A stretch of 64,000 nucleotides of DNA, taken from the NCBI RefSeq assembly GCF_964031085.1, contig NZ_OZ035001.1, forward strand, positions 434,001-498,000, in the 5' to 3' direction. This document shows, one piece after another, positions 22,474-34,055 of this stretch (its first letter is position 1; each line of letters begins with the position of its first letter). Below the pieces are notes generated by a model, which was not told the DNA's origin, made no database searches, and was given only the letters and a program-made list of their open reading frames with translations. Source of the stretch: Spiroplasma endosymbiont of Asaphidion curtum. Its GTDB lineage: Bacteria; Bacillota_I; Bacilli_A; Mycoplasmatales; Nriv7. The position numbers and the translations under genes are program-made.

Positions 22474-22619
22474 TAGACTTGGTACATAACCCTCAATTTT
22501 ATCTACTATTTTGATAATATTATTTTCTAGATGAAGCACAAATATTAGATAAATATAAAGATGAAAGTGAATTTTATAGTTTGGTAGGTGCAAAATGTTA
22601 TAGTTATGTACCAAGTCTA
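22474..22619. repeat. Miniature ISb derivative (MITE) 4
   Basis: 146 bp, in the eno leader, 34 bp before the start codon. Confidence 0.85.
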
Positions 22620-22624
22620 TTATA

Positions 22625-22678
22625 TATTATAGCAAAAACTAGACAAAGACACACAGAAAATATGATCGTCTAGTTTTT
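22625..22678 (-). promoter_or_regulatory. Probable eno -10 box and adjacent hairpin
   Basis: TGCTATAAT on the minus strand (-10 at 22625-22630, extended) with no clear -35. An 11-bp stem AAAAACTAGAC/GTCTAGTTTTT (22634-22678) overlaps the upstream part and could be an old terminator. Confidence 0.4.
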
Positions 22679-22711
22679 ATATTCTTACTAAGAATAAAAA
22701 AATATTTATAA

Positions 22712-23620
22712 TAGACTTGGTACATAACCTTTAATTTTATCTACTATTTTGATAATATTATTTCCTAGGTGAAGTACCAATGTTAGATAAATACAAAGAC
22801 AAAAATGAATTTTATAGTCTAATAGGCATAAAATATAAAACTTTCATGAAAATGGTAGAAATTTTAAAAGAAGCTGAAGCTAAACAAAAACAAATTGGTG
22901 GTAGACCAAATAAATTATCAATAGAGCAAAGATTACTTATGACTTTAGAATACTGAAAAGAATATAGTACATATCGTATTATTGCAAAAAAATATAATAT
23001 TAGTCATGTTAGTTGTATTCGTAATATCTTTTGAGTTGAAAATACTCTAATAAAAAATAGTCACTTTCATATACCTGGCAAAAAGATATTATTGGAAAAT
23101 AAGGGTACTAATAATAATTTATTAGCAATTGATGCTACAGAAATTCCAATTGAAAGAATTAAAAAAAACTAAAATTATTATTTTCTGGTAAGAAAAGGCA
23201 ACATTCATTAAAATCGCAAATAATTATTGATTTATTTAACAATAAAATTATTTCAGTAGATTTTTGTTATGGCAGTATTCATGATTATAAGTTATTTTTA
23301 AAATCAAATACACTTATAAATCCAAAATTAGAATTAATTGCTGATTCAGAATATCAAGGTTTGCAAAATGTTCATAAAAATACATTATTGCCAATTAAAA
23401 AGAGTAAAAATAATCCTTTAAATCCAGATAAAAAGGAATATAATAGCTTTTTAAGTAAAGTTAGAATTGCCATTGAACATGTTTTTGCTAGATTAAAAAG
23501 ATTTAAAATACTAGTTTATCGTTATCGCAATAAGAATTAGAAGATTTGGATTACGATTTAACTTAATTTCAAGAATATATAATTTTGAATTAAGCTAGTT
23601 ATAGTTATGTACCAAGTCTA
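22712..23620 (+). mobile_element. ISb copy A (IS5-like), full length
   Basis: 909 bp. orfA starts at 22780 (MLDKYKDKNEFYSLIGIKYK) and runs to a stop near 23172. orfB continues with FSGKKRQHSLKSQIIID to IRRFGLRFNL-type residues. Homologues need a -1 shift on an A-run ending in AAAAAAAC. This copy has eight A residues there, and an extra A near 23534 (CAATAAGAATTAGAAG) breaks orfB. It encodes an IS5-type DDE transposase and is probably defective. It is the parent type of all the miniature elements. Confidence 0.8.
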
Positions 23621-23919
23621 ATATATATTCTCAACGCATTTTTAAATTTTTTAGAAAATTTATCATATTATTCTTAGAAAACAAGATATTGCCTTTACTT
23701 TGCGAACCAAAAATCTCATCAAACTCTATATTACTAAATTTTATTTTAGACTGTCCATGAGCTCTACTAATGCTGTGCTTATTTTGAGTAGTTACATACT
23801 CATTTGAAATAGTTATAACTTTTTTATAAAAAAGTTATCTGTTGTAATATTTTTTTGCATTTTTTCTTTAGACTTGGTACATAACCTTTAATTTGTGAAA
23901 TAATTTTATTAATTTCCAC
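23621..23919 (-). pseudogene. Unrecognised gene, broken by ISb sequences
   Basis: Possible GTG start at 23919 after GAGGGGGG: MEINKIISQIK. A 25-bp ISb end (23869-23893) then interrupts it. NITTDNFFIKK follows, then after a one-base slip in an A-run VITISNEYVTTQNKHSISRA, SKIKFSNIEFDEIFGSQSKG and NLKMRWEYI. It ends at the ISb copy. The product is soluble and mixed charge. I do not recognise it; a nuclease or restriction protein is conceivable but unproven. Confidence 0.4.
23869..23893 (+). repeat. Solo ISb end, 25 bp
   Basis: TAGACTTGGTACATAACC and a few more bases of the ISb left end, with no right end nearby; lies in the broken gene at 23621-23919. From 23920 to 24080 I see no gene. Confidence 0.6.
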
Positions 23920-24080
23920 TTGCTTTTTTCCCCCCTCAAATAATATTATTAGAAATTAACTATTTCCTTATAAGAAATAATAGCAATTACATTATAAATA
24001 TTGCTGAATTGCCTTCACTTTTCACAATATGAAAACGCATTCAATTATTAATTGCTAAACTATCTTTTATTTTCTTTTTC

Positions 24081-24784
24081 TTAATTAAAACCGCCTATAA
24101 TTAATATAAGTGGTAAACAAAAACACACCATTAGGTGTGTTTTGTGAAAAAAATATCGTTTAGTGAATTTTATTTTTATTTTTTTGACGATTTTTTTACG
24201 ATAATTAAAAAGAATTAGTTGTGGTTCAGCAATTTTATTTTGCATACAAGCCACAATTGTTGTTGCTTGTAAACCACCAGCAACATTAACCACCGTCCTT
24301 CCCATATCAAGAATACCATCTAATGCTCCCAAATAAGTATATACAGTATCATAGCAGGAAATCCCAACCCCGATAAAACACCAGCAGTAACTAATGGTGC
24401 TGTACCAGGAACACCAGCAATTCCTAATGAAGTAATAACGGTAACAATTAATCCCATTAAAAATCAAATCCATACTGAATATTGACTATTAATACTACTA
24501 GCGCCGTTATAAACAAACATTAAAACGACACCAGCTTGAACAAACACCAGCACATCCAGTTAATCCCATCGTTGAGGATAACGGTAATACTAAGTTTACG
24601 GCTTCTTCTTTAATTTTCATATCATCTTTTAAGGCATCTATTGATATAGGAATTGTTGCTTGAAAGGATTTCGTTGCAAAACCTTGAATAACCGGTTTCC
24701 AAGCAAATTTTCATCACTGTACTGGATTAATCCCAAAAAATAATATCGTTAATGTATGCCACACTAAACTAATAAATAAATCAA
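24081..24784 (-). pseudogene. Sodium:dicarboxylate / cystine-type symporter (DAACS), broken
   Basis: Minus strand; the N-terminal part is missing beyond 24784, where an ISa end begins. Readable pieces are VIQGFATKSFQATIPIS, NLVLPLSSTMGLTGCAGV, then, after a frameshift near 24545, QAGVVLMFVYNGASS and GIAGVPGTAPLVTAGVLSGL. After another frameshift near 24355 come LGALDGILDMGRTVVNVAGG and ATTIVACMQNK. These are the re-entrant loop and substrate motifs of the TcyP/GltP transporter family. At least two frameshifts plus truncation, so non-functional. Confidence 0.85.
24120..24142 (-). terminator. Terminator after the symporter gene
   Basis: Nine-base stem AAACACACC/GGTGTGTTT, four-base loop, T run on the minus strand. 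The open frame reads through it, which suggests that the original stop codon was lost or out of frame. Confidence 0.6.
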
Positions 24785-24894
24785 TAGACTTCTTGCATTA
24801 CTTATTTATTAAACAAAATTCCTATAAAATATATTTAAAATAGAAATTATAAGGAATTTAAGATTATGAAATTTGATAAATTTAATTTTATTAA
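24785..24894 (+). mobile_element. ISa 5' fragment (first 110 bp)
   Basis: From TAGACTTC to orfA codon ten, cut by IS30. The exact continuation of this ISa (GATAAAGAATTATT...) starts at 47115, behind another IS30 end. Confidence 0.8.
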
Positions 24895-25719
24895 TGCCAA
24901 ATTGTAAAGTTAAGTGCAACTAAATTATTTTTCTAACCAAATATTCGATTGGTGAAAGATAATTTAGTATTTTTCTTGGTCTTTGGTTTAAAGACAATAT
25001 AAATTTATGAACTGCATTTTTAGTAGTATTTGAAAAATTAAATTTTTTAGGAAATTTTTCTCTAATTAAACCATTAGTATTTTCATTAGTACCTCTTTGT
25101 CAAGGCGAATACGCATTAGCAAAATAAATTTTCACATTTAAATTTTTTTCAAGTTGTTGTCAATTAGAAAATTCTTTACCCCTATCAAATGTTATAGTCT
25201 TAACAAGATTATTTGGAAGAATTGATAAATAATGGCTAATGTTTTCGTTAACAACTTTAGTAGTTCTATTTTCAACTAACATTGCTAAAGTAAATCTTGA
25301 TGTTCTTTCAACTAAAGTTATTAAACATGATTTACTTTTACCTCGTGATGATACTACAGTATCACCTTCTCAATGACCAACAGTTATACGATTATTAACA
25401 TTAATATTTCGTTCTTTAATTGATTTACCATTAAATTTACCGCGATTTTCTTGAGATTTTCGTTTCTTACCTTTTCTTCTTAAATTTTTATTAGTAACTT
25501 TTTCAAGTAATCCAGAATAAATTCAATTGTAAATTGTTTTAAAACTAATAATTCATTCTTTATGAAAATTTTTAATTCTGCCATAAATTTGTTCAGGCGA
25601 TCAACCTAATAGTAATTTTTGTTGTACATATTTTACTAATTCTCTATTTTTAAACTTATGAAAATAAACATGTGATTGTTTTCTGTTTTATTTTGTGCAA
25701 TTAATGAAAAATAATGATT
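24895..25719 (-). mobile_element. IS30-family element, copy d, truncated
   Basis: Holds the C-terminal three quarters of the transposase, with a 7-bp deletion near 25688. It is cut by copy e inserted in the same orientation; the remaining end of d is absent. Confidence 0.85.
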
Positions 25720-26801
25720 GCCAAATTGTAAAGTTAAGTGCAACTAAATTATTTTTCTAACCAAATATTCGATTGGTGAAAGATAATTTAGTATTTTTCT
25801 TGGTCTTTGGTTTAAAGACAATATAAATTTATGAACTGCATTTTTAGTAGTATTTGAAAAATTAAATTTTTTAGGAAATTTTTCTCTAATTAAACCATTA
25901 GTATTTTCATTAGTACCTCTTTGTCAAGGCGAATACGCATTAGCAAAATAAATTTTCACATTTAAATTTTTTTCAAGTTGTTGTCAATTAGAAAATTCTT
26001 TGCCCCTATCAAATGTTATAGTCTTAACAAGATTATTTGGAAGAATTGATAAATAATGGCTAATGTTTTCGTTAATAACTTTAGTAGTTCTATTTTCAAC
26101 TAACATTGCTAAAGTAAATCTTGATGTTCTTTCAACTAAAGTTATTAAACATGATTTACTTTTACCTCGTGATGATACTACAGTATCACCTTCTCAATGA
26201 CCAACAGTTATACGATTATTAACATTAATATTTCGTTCTTTAATTGATTTACCATTAAATTTACCGCGATTTTCTTGAGATTTTCGTTTCTTACCTTTTC
26301 TTCTTAAATTTTTATTAGTAACTTTTTCAAGTAATCCAGAATAAATTCAATTGTAAATTGTTTTAAAACTAATAATTCATTCTTTATGAAAATTTTTAAT
26401 TCTGCCATAAATTTGTTCAGGCGATCAACCTAATAGTAATTTTTGTTGTACATATTTTACTAATTCTCTATTTTTAAACTTATGAAAATAAACATGTGAT
26501 TGTTTTCTGTTTTCTGCTTTATTTTGTGCAATTAATGAAAAATAATGATTACTATCTTTATTTCTATTGACTTCTCGAATAATAGTACTAATACTTCGAT
26601 TAAGATTTTTAGCTATTTCACTAATTTTTACTTTAAACTTCAATTGATTCTCAATATAAATTCTTTCATATATGCCAAGATGTTTGTAACCCATATAAAA
26701 ACTCCTTGCTTTGTTTTTTCTAAAATAAACTTAGCATCATGAAATTTTTATATGAGATTTTTTGCAATTTTATTTACTTGCACTTACAAGTATAATTCAG
26801 C
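25720..26801 (-). mobile_element. IS30-family element, copy e (full length)
   Basis: 1082 bp. Its GCTGAATTATAC end abuts the fragment of the second plectrovirus. Confidence 0.88.
25744..26694 (-). CDS. IS30-family transposase (copy e)
   Basis: 316 residues, apparently intact, same domains as the copy at 11613-12563. Confidence 0.92.
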
Positions 26802-27135
26802 AAAATTAAGAATTAAAAATTCTTTTAAAAAGCAGTGGTTAAAAATAGTATTAAGTATCATTTTCATCTTTATAAGCTTATTAATTTGTGCATTAACAGT
26901 AATCGATACTAAATGAATAACCGGAACAAGTGACGAATTTAATGATTTTATGAATAAAGAAATGGTTAATTTCTTTGGCAAGTTCAATAGTGGTATTATG
27001 CTGGCGGGAATATTTGTTTTTTGATGAGGCGGAGCAGTATATTTTGCACTTAAATTTGAAAAATTAATTCGCTTGATTGTTCAGAAAATTAAAACAAAAA
27101 GAGCCTTAAAAAATGAAATCACACAAGCTCATTAA
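26802..27135 (+). pseudogene. Second plectrovirus: membrane protein, 5' cut by IS30
   Basis: Open from the IS30 border: KQWLKIVLSIIFIFISLLIC, then TSDEFNDFMNKEM and a second span near IMLAGIFVFWWGGAVYFALK, and a basic end. Spans and the DEF..DF motif parallel the 127-residue protein at 53450, the gene just before the adsorption protein in the other virus. Its start codon is lost under IS30. It overlaps the next gene by 23 bases. Confidence 0.6.
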
Positions 27136-27385
27136 TTCTTTAAAAAAATATTGATGGAGAATTTTACCTTACATTTTTATGATTACTATCTTTTTCATTC
27201 CATTTTTAAAATTGGAAATTAATGATTTGAAATTATTATATGAAAAATTTGAAGTATTAATTTCACTTATGATACTAGAGTATTTAGATATATGCATTAC
27301 AATAGCAGTAGTTATAAACTGTAGCATTGAGTGACTTATTAAAAAAATCAAAATCAAAAGAACAATGAAAAATAAAATATTTTAA
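27113..27385 (+). CDS. Second plectrovirus: small membrane protein, 90 residues
   Basis: MKSHKLINSLKKYWWRILPY, with spans around residues 17-33 and 48-72 and a very basic C-terminus (IKKIKIKRTMKNKIF). It is translationally coupled to the preceding gene and lies 15 bases before the adsorption protein gene. Not recognised; presumably virion assembly or membrane anchoring. It has no exact equivalent in the other viral segment. Confidence 0.55.
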
Positions 27386-27400
27386 AAAGGAGTGATAAAA

Positions 27401-29581
27401 ATGTTTATGAAAATATTTACCGTAATAATTATTAGTTTCAATAACATTTTTACCATTCCCCAAAACATTAACAATGATGAAATGACAACACAATCACTAA
27501 TTAGAAATAAAAGACAAAATAACCAAATTTACGAAAAAGAAGTTAAACTTGAAAATTTAAAAGAAGTTGAAATTGAGAATATTCAACAGCATCATGATGA
27601 ATTAAAAATAATAATAAAAGTTCCTATAAATATAAATAAAAAAAATCTTGAAGAAGTACTTAAAGAAAGACCAAAACCAACAAATGATAAACTTGAATTT
27701 ATAACTCCTGCTTTTTCAAAAAACAATGAAATAAGAAAAAATATTGAAGATTTAACAGGAAAATATGGCAAAATAATTCACCAAAATAACAATAGAAAAA
27801 CATACAAAATCCAAAAGTTTATCCAATTAGAAATGACAATAAATTACTATGATCACTCAAGCGGATATAGAATAGAAATAAATCCTAGAAAAACATTTAT
27901 CATTAAAACAGAAAAAGATACAACCGACATTGATTTGCCAGAAACAACCACCAAATTTGATGGAAACCATAACTATAACGATGTTGTTGATAATCTTGAT
28001 TATTTAATGATTCATCGCGGTGATTTTGACAAATTCAATTATTCTTATCTTTATTGAACACCAGTATTTAATTTCATTGACACCTTAGAAAAAGGTTACT
28101 ATAAAGAATTTATGATTAAAAATCACGGCTTTAAGGACGAGAGCTATTTTTATCATAAGACTTCAACTATTTTATCAAACTCAGAAATAATTGATCCGAC
28201 AAATGCAACCAAAATTGAAGTTATAAAAAAAATTAAAAAAATACTTAATGAAAAAATTAACAATCTTGCTGGCGTAAATATTGCAATTGAAGGCATTGAC
28301 TATAATACAGAAATTAAAGACAATGACAACAATTACTTAGATGATAGGGATACTTTTGATTTAACAACAGACAATGTCACTGACAGAACATTTACCGTTA
28401 AATTCACTGCAATTGAAACGAGTACACAATTGCAAGGAACAAATACCATTAAAATGGTCATTTCGAAACAAGAAGATATCAACGATAATGTGCTTAAAAT
28501 TAAGGCATTTAACAAAACTCTAATTGCTGGAAATAAGTATTTACAACTGCTACATGGTGAGACCGAAATCTGAAAATACAACACCAAAAGGGCTAACGAT
28601 TATTACCTAATTAAGTATCTTTTCGGAACTTTAAATTATCTTAATGTTAAATTTAGTTTTCTACGCTATGACCCCGATTTGCGAAATGACATTTACTTTT
28701 ATTTTAAAAACAACATTCCTAGTATTAATAACAGCGATTACAAAAATATTTTTGATGAAATCTATGAAATCCTTGGCAACTTCTTTGCTAGTTTATTTTA
28801 TGCTACTTTTGATATGGACGAAAAAACTCATACCGAAATTGATTTTAAGGGTATAGAAAACTATAAGAAGGATTACTTTATTCAAATAGGTTTCTTTTAT
28901 CGTTCATTAATTACCTTTTATCCCAAAAAATACTTAGTAAATATTATAGGAAACTCAGAATTATTACTAAGAAGTTATTTCTTTACTTTTGACAAAAAAA
29001 CGCATCAAGAAAATTATAATGCGATTAAAAATAATAACAGCATTTATCAAATTGATTTTAATGTCCTTAAATCTTACGACAATAAACTAATTACCTTGCC
29101 AACCAGCAAGACTGCTAACAGTATTAATTATCTCAATACAGATATTGATATTCGTTATGGTATTAATATTTTTACCTTAACTTTTCCACTTTATCACAAA
29201 GGTAATATTTCTAACTACAATTTTAAAATTTATGACTTTAATGTATTAAATTCAACAGCCTTTATCCCTGATGGTTCAAATAACAGTGAATGAGACGATT
29301 TAATTCCACCAGCAAATTGCAAATATTCGGGACGATGAATACCAACATTTAATGATATTGGTTGTGCCATTCAAAATGCTGGTATCAAAATGCTAAACTG
29401 AATACTCACCGCTTCACAAATCATCACGATTTTACGACCATTAGCAATTATTGCAAAAGCAACAGTTAACTTTTCAATCAATATTTTTCCAGTTTTTAAA
29501 ACAGTACCAGCTTTTTACTATACCTTCCAATTTTTAATCGGTTTTGCCATTTTTCTAATGATTTTAAGGATTTTCGTGTAA
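27401..29581 (+). CDS. Second plectrovirus: large adsorption-type protein (SpV1 ORF1-like)
   Basis: 726 residues, several TGA tryptophans. A hydrophobic N-terminus (MFMKIFTVIIISFNNIF) serves as signal. RNKR is at about residue 37. A module of about 95 residues (42-134) recurs in the lipoprotein gene downstream. From about residue 190 the protein is clearly homologous to the protein at 53826: LDYLMIHRGDFDKFNYSYLY, IGFFYRSLITFYPKKYL, YGINIFTLTFPLY. It ends in a membrane anchor (FQFLIGFAIFLMILRIF). The layout matches inovirus pIII-type minor coat proteins: export signal, receptor-binding front, C-terminal anchor. I choose ATG 27401 behind AAAGGAG; a GTG nine bases earlier overlaps the ribosome site. 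Receptor role is inferred. Confidence 0.75.
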
Positions 29582-29584
29582 TAT

Positions 29585-29604
29585 TATATATATATATATA
29601 TATA
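29585..29604. repeat. TA dinucleotide tract, ten repeats
   Basis: Lies between the adsorption gene stop and the lipoprotein gene, where a promoter is expected. Length changes could alter promoter spacing. Confidence 0.6.
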
Positions 29605-29628
29605 GAAAAAAATAAAGAAGTTAAAATT

Positions 29629-30030
29629 ATGAAATTTTTAAATATACTAACTCTCTTGGAGTTAGCAACATTATCCATAACTGCTTGTAATAATAAAACA
29701 AATAAATCAATAACACCACCAATAATTAAAAATCAAATTTACGAAAAAGAAGTTAAACTTGAAAATTTAAAAGAAGTTGAAATTGAGAATATTCAACAAC
29801 ATCATGATGAATTAAAAATAATAATAAAAGTTCCTATAAGTATAAATAAAAAAAACCTTGAAAAAGTACTTAAAGAAAGACCAAAACCAACAAATGATAA
29901 ACTTGAATTTATAACTCCTGCTTTTTCAAAAAACAATGAAATAAGAAAAAATATTGAAGATTTAACAGGAAAATATGGAAAAATAATTAACCAAAATAAC
30001 AATAGACTTCTTGCATTACTTATTTATTAA
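29629..30030 (+). pseudogene. Second plectrovirus: lipoprotein carrying the adsorption-protein N-terminal module
   Basis: Signal MKFLNILTLLELATLSITAC with lipobox cysteine at residue 20. After a short linker (NNKTNKSITPP) it repeats residues 42-134 of the protein at 27401 with only three differences by my reading (for example VPISINKK for VPININKK, LEKV for LEEV). ISa inserts at 30003 and the frame ends ten residues later, so the copy is truncated and perhaps dead. The ribosome site is AAAGAAG. Inferred role: surface display of the virus's own receptor-binding domain, blocking entry of related virus. Confidence 0.75.
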
Positions 30031-31088
30031 ACAAAATTCCTATAAAATATATTTAAAATAGAAATTATAAGGAATTTAAGATTATGAAATTTGATAAATT
30101 TAATTTTATTAATGATAAAGAATTATTACGATTAACTGGAATAAAGCAAAGTACTTTTAATAAAATGTTAAATATTTTAAAAGAAGCTGAGTTAAAAAAG
30201 TTTAAAAGAGGTGGTAAAAATAATAAATTATCATTAGAAAATAGATTATTGATGACTTTATCATATTGACGAGAATATCGTACTTATTTTCATCTTGGTA
30301 AAAGTTTTGATATTAGTGAAGCTAGTTGTTATCGAAATATCAAGTGAATTGAAGATATTTTAATCAAACATCCTGATTTTCAACAACTTGCTGGTAAAAA
30401 AGCATTAATAAATGATTATTTTAATGATAAAACAATTATTATTGATGCTACAGAAACACCCATTCAACGCCCAAAAAAAGACAAAAACAATCTTATTCAG
30501 GAAAAAAGAAAAAACACACTATTAAAACACAAGTAATTATTGAAAAAGAAAGCAAAATAATTATTGCAACAAATTTTTCTCTCGGTAAAAAGCATGATTT
30601 TTGTTTATTTAAAGAATCAAAAATCCCAATTTTAAAAAATACTAAATTAATAGTTGATAATGGTTATCAAGGAATACAAAAAATTCATAGTAATGTTCTA
30701 ATACCTAAGAAAAAAACAAAGAAAAACCCTTTAAATAAAGAACAAAAACATAATAATAAATTAATTTCAAAAATGAGAATTATTATTGAAAATATTTTTG
30801 CTATTCTTAAAAAATTTAAAATTATTACTGAAAAATATCGTAATCGTAGAAAACGATTTAGTTTAAGATTTAATTTAATTGCTTCAATTTATAATTTGCA
30901 ATTATAGATAACATAAAATATTTATTTAAAATTAAATTTAAATAATAAAATAATTTTTTGTTGTGTCAAAATTTACACATTTAATAAAATCCATAAGTAT
31001 TAACCTAATAAAAGTTAGAAATTACTATATAGTATTTTTTATTTACAAATAATTTGTAATTATTTTAATAAGTAATGCAAGAAGTCTA
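30003..31088 (+). mobile_element. ISa copy 4, full length, intact
   Basis: 1086 bp with 20-bp perfect inverted ends. Best reference copy of ISa in the window. Inserted in the viral lipoprotein gene. Confidence 0.92.
30084..30907 (+). CDS. ISa transposase (IS5-like) by -1 frameshift
   Basis: orfA covers 30084-30536 (150 residues alone). orfB shares the end at 30907. A -1 slip on the seven-A run near 30473-30479 gives a 274-residue fusion. N-terminal part: LLRLTGIKQSTFNKMLNILK helix-turn-helix. Catalytic residues: IIIDATETPI (first D), LIVDNGYQG (second D) and a late basic helix with RIIIENIFAILKKFKI (E). Start after AAGGAAT. Two-frame expression is known for IS1031/IS427-type members of IS5. 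Confidence 0.85.
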
Positions 31089-31943
31089 TTAGAAAATAGA
31101 TTATTGATGACTTTATCATATTGACGAGAATATCGTACTTATTTTCATCTTGGTAAAAGTTTTGATATTAGTGAAGCTAGTTGTTATCGAAATATCAAGT
31201 GAATTGAAGATATTTTAATCAAACATCCTGATTTTCAACAACTTGCTGGTAAAAAAGCATTAATAAATGATTATTTTAATGATAAAACAATTATTATTGA
31301 TGCTACAGAAACACCCATTCAACGCCCAAAAAAAGACAAAAACAATCTTATTCAGGAAAAAAGAAAAAACACACTATTAAAACACAAGTAATTATTGAAA
31401 AAGAAAGCAAAATAATTATTGCAACAAATTTTTCTCTCGGTAAAAAGCATGATTTTTGTTTATTTAAAGAATCAAAAATCCCAATTTTAAAAAATACTAA
31501 ATTAATAGTTGATAATGGTTATCAAGGAATACAAAAAATTCATAGTAATGTTCTAATACCTAAGAAAAAAACAAAGAAAAACCCTTTAAATAAAGAACAA
31601 AAACATAATAATAAATTAATTTCAAAAATGAGAATTATTATTGAAAATATTTTTGCTATTCTTAAAAAATTTAAAATTATTACTGAAAAATATCGTAATC
31701 GTAGAAAACGATTTAGTTTAAGATTTAATTTAATTGCTTCAATTTATAATTTGCAATTATAGATAACATAAAATATTTATTTAAAATTAAATTTAAATAA
31801 TAAAATAATTTTTTGTTGTGTCAAAATTTACACATTTAATAAAATCCATAAGTATTAACCTAATAAAAGTTAGAAATTACTATATAGTATTTTTTATTTA
31901 CAAATAATTTGTAATTATTTTAATAAGTAATGCAAGAAGTCTA
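31089..31943 (+). mobile_element. ISa fragment lacking the first 230 bp
   Basis: Continues directly from the right end of copy 4, starting at ISa codon 52 of orfA, to a complete 3' end. Confidence 0.88.
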
Positions 31944-32058
31944 ATGTTGTTTTTATAACCTTTTATTAAGAATATGTTTGTTAATATTAAATATTTTGTT
32001 TTATTACTTATTTTTCAAGTAAAAAGGTAATAAATTTTTAATTGCTTTTCTTTCAAAA

Positions 32059-32488
32059 TTATTTAAACATTTTCCTACCTAACAAAACTTTATGCGCCCC
32101 TAAAATATTACTATCAAGACTTGACATTCCAATATAAATATAGTCATCAATAGCTGCCAATCCATAAACATTAAAATTTGAAATATTATCAATTTCTGTT
32201 ACTTTATTATTGTTTTCAAGATCAACACTGTAAAGTTTTCCTTGGTAATTTTCGTAATCTCCGGTTCTTGTTCCGACATAAAGTTTATTTTTTGGGTAAT
32301 TAATCTATAGACTTCTCCTTTTATGCCAGTAATTTCTGTTACTTTATTATTGTTTTCAAGATCAACACTATAAAGACTACCCGATCCATCATTTTTTTCT
32401 GTTGTTCCAATATAAAGCAATTTATTATAAATAGCAAACGAAAAAATTGTTCCTTTTAAAACAATGTTATTAATTTCTGTTACTTTAT
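32059..32488 (-). pseudogene. Repeat (beta-propeller-like) protein, C-terminal remnant
   Basis: Minus strand, cut at 32488 by ISa. At least two repeats of the form LYIGT...LYSVDLENNNKVTEI are seen, and a third reads LAAIDDYIYIGMSSLDSN. A one-base slip near 32290 separates them. It ends GAHKVLLGRKMFK. Blade-like repeats with YIGT and VDL motifs suggest a secreted or surface propeller protein. The 115 bases to its left (31944-32058) are its 3' flank, which recurs at 49230-49417. The C-terminal part of the toxin at 57790 has a similar IYIGTTRGVYLY motif. Confidence 0.55.
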
Positions 32489-33574
32489 TAGACTTCTTGC
32501 ATTACTTATTTATTAAACAAAATTCCTATAAAATATATTTAAAATAGAAATTATAAGGAATTTAAGATTATGAAATTTGATAAATTTAATTTTATTAATG
32601 ATAAAGAATTATTACGATTAACTGGAATAAAGCAAAGTACTTTTAATAAAATGTTAAATATTTTAAAAGAAGCTGAGTTAAAAAAGTTTAAAAGAGGTGG
32701 TAAAAATAATAAATTATCATTAGAAAATAGATTATTGATGACTTTATCATATTGACGAGAATATCGTACTTATTTTCATCTTGGTAAAAGTTTTGATATT
32801 AGTGAAGCTAGTTGTTATCGAAATATCAAGTGAATTGAAGATATTTTAATCAAACATCCTGATTTTCAACAACTTGCTGGTAAAAAAGCATTAATAAATG
32901 ATTATTTTAATGATAAAACAATTATTATTGATGCTACAGAAACACCCATTCAACGCCCAAAAAAAGACAAAAACAATCTTATTCAGGAAAAAAGAAAAAA
33001 CACACTATTAAAACACAAGTAATTATTGAAAAAGAAAGCAAAATAATTATTGCAACAAATTTTTTTCTCGGTAAAAAGCATGATTTTTGTTTATTTAAAG
33101 AATCAAAAATCCCAATTTTAAAAAATACTAAATTAATAGTTGATAATGGTTATCAAGGAATACAAAAAATTCATAGTAATGTTCTAATACCTAAGAAAAA
33201 AACAAAGAAAAACCCTTTAAATAAAGAACAAAAACATAATAATAAATTAATTTCAAAAATGAGAATTATTATTGAAAATATTTTTGCTATTCTTAAAAAA
33301 TTTAAAATTATTACTGAAAAATATCGTAATCGTAGAAAACGATTTAGTTTAAGATTTAATTTAATTGCTTCAATTTATAATTTGCAATTATAGATAACAT
33401 AAAATATTTATTTAAAATTAAATTTAAATAATAAAATAATTTTTTGTTGTGTCAAAATTTACACATTTAATAAAATCCATAAGTATTAACCTAATAAAAG
33501 TTAGAAATTACTATATAGTATTTTTTATTTACAAATAATTTGTAATTATTTTAATAAGTAATGCAAGAAGTCTA
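32489..33574 (+). mobile_element. ISa copy 6, full length
   Basis: 1086 bp, both ends intact; inserted in the repeat-protein gene. Confidence 0.9.
32570..33393 (+). CDS. ISa transposase (IS5-like) by -1 frameshift, copy 6
   Basis: Same arrangement as at 30084-30907, with the seven-A run kept. One serine-to-phenylalanine change follows the IIIATNF segment. Otherwise intact. Confidence 0.83.
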
Positions 33575-34055
33575 TTTAAAGAATCAAAAATCCCAATTTT
33601 AAAAAATACTAAATTAATAGTTGATAATGGTTATCAAGGAATACAAAAAATTCATAGTAATGTTCTAATACCTAAGAAAAAAACAAAGAAAAACCCTTTA
33701 AATAAAGAACAAAAACATAATAATAAATTAATTTCAAAAATGAGAATTATTATTGAAAATATTTTTGCTATTCTTAAAAAATTTAAAATTATTACTGAAA
33801 AATATCGTAATCGTAGAAAACGATTTAGTTTAAGATTTAATTTAATTGCTTCAATTTATAATTTGCAATTATAGATAACATAAAATATTTATTTAAAATT
33901 AAATTTAAATAATAAAATAATTTTTTGTTGTGTCAAAATTTACACATTTAATAAAATCCATAAGTATTAACCTAATAAAAGTTAGAAATTACTATATAGT
34001 ATTTTTTATTTACAAATAATTTGTAATTATTTTAATAAGTAATGCAAGAAGTCTA
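33575..34055 (+). mobile_element. ISa 3' fragment
   Basis: Begins inside orfB (KESKIPILKN) directly at the right end of copy 6 and ends in a full ISa terminus. That terminus is joined to an IS30 fragment. Confidence 0.87.

Noticed and set aside
28333..28587. Minus-strand open frames within the large viral protein genes
   Set aside because: No ribosome sites, wholly inside a well-supported gene on the other strand.
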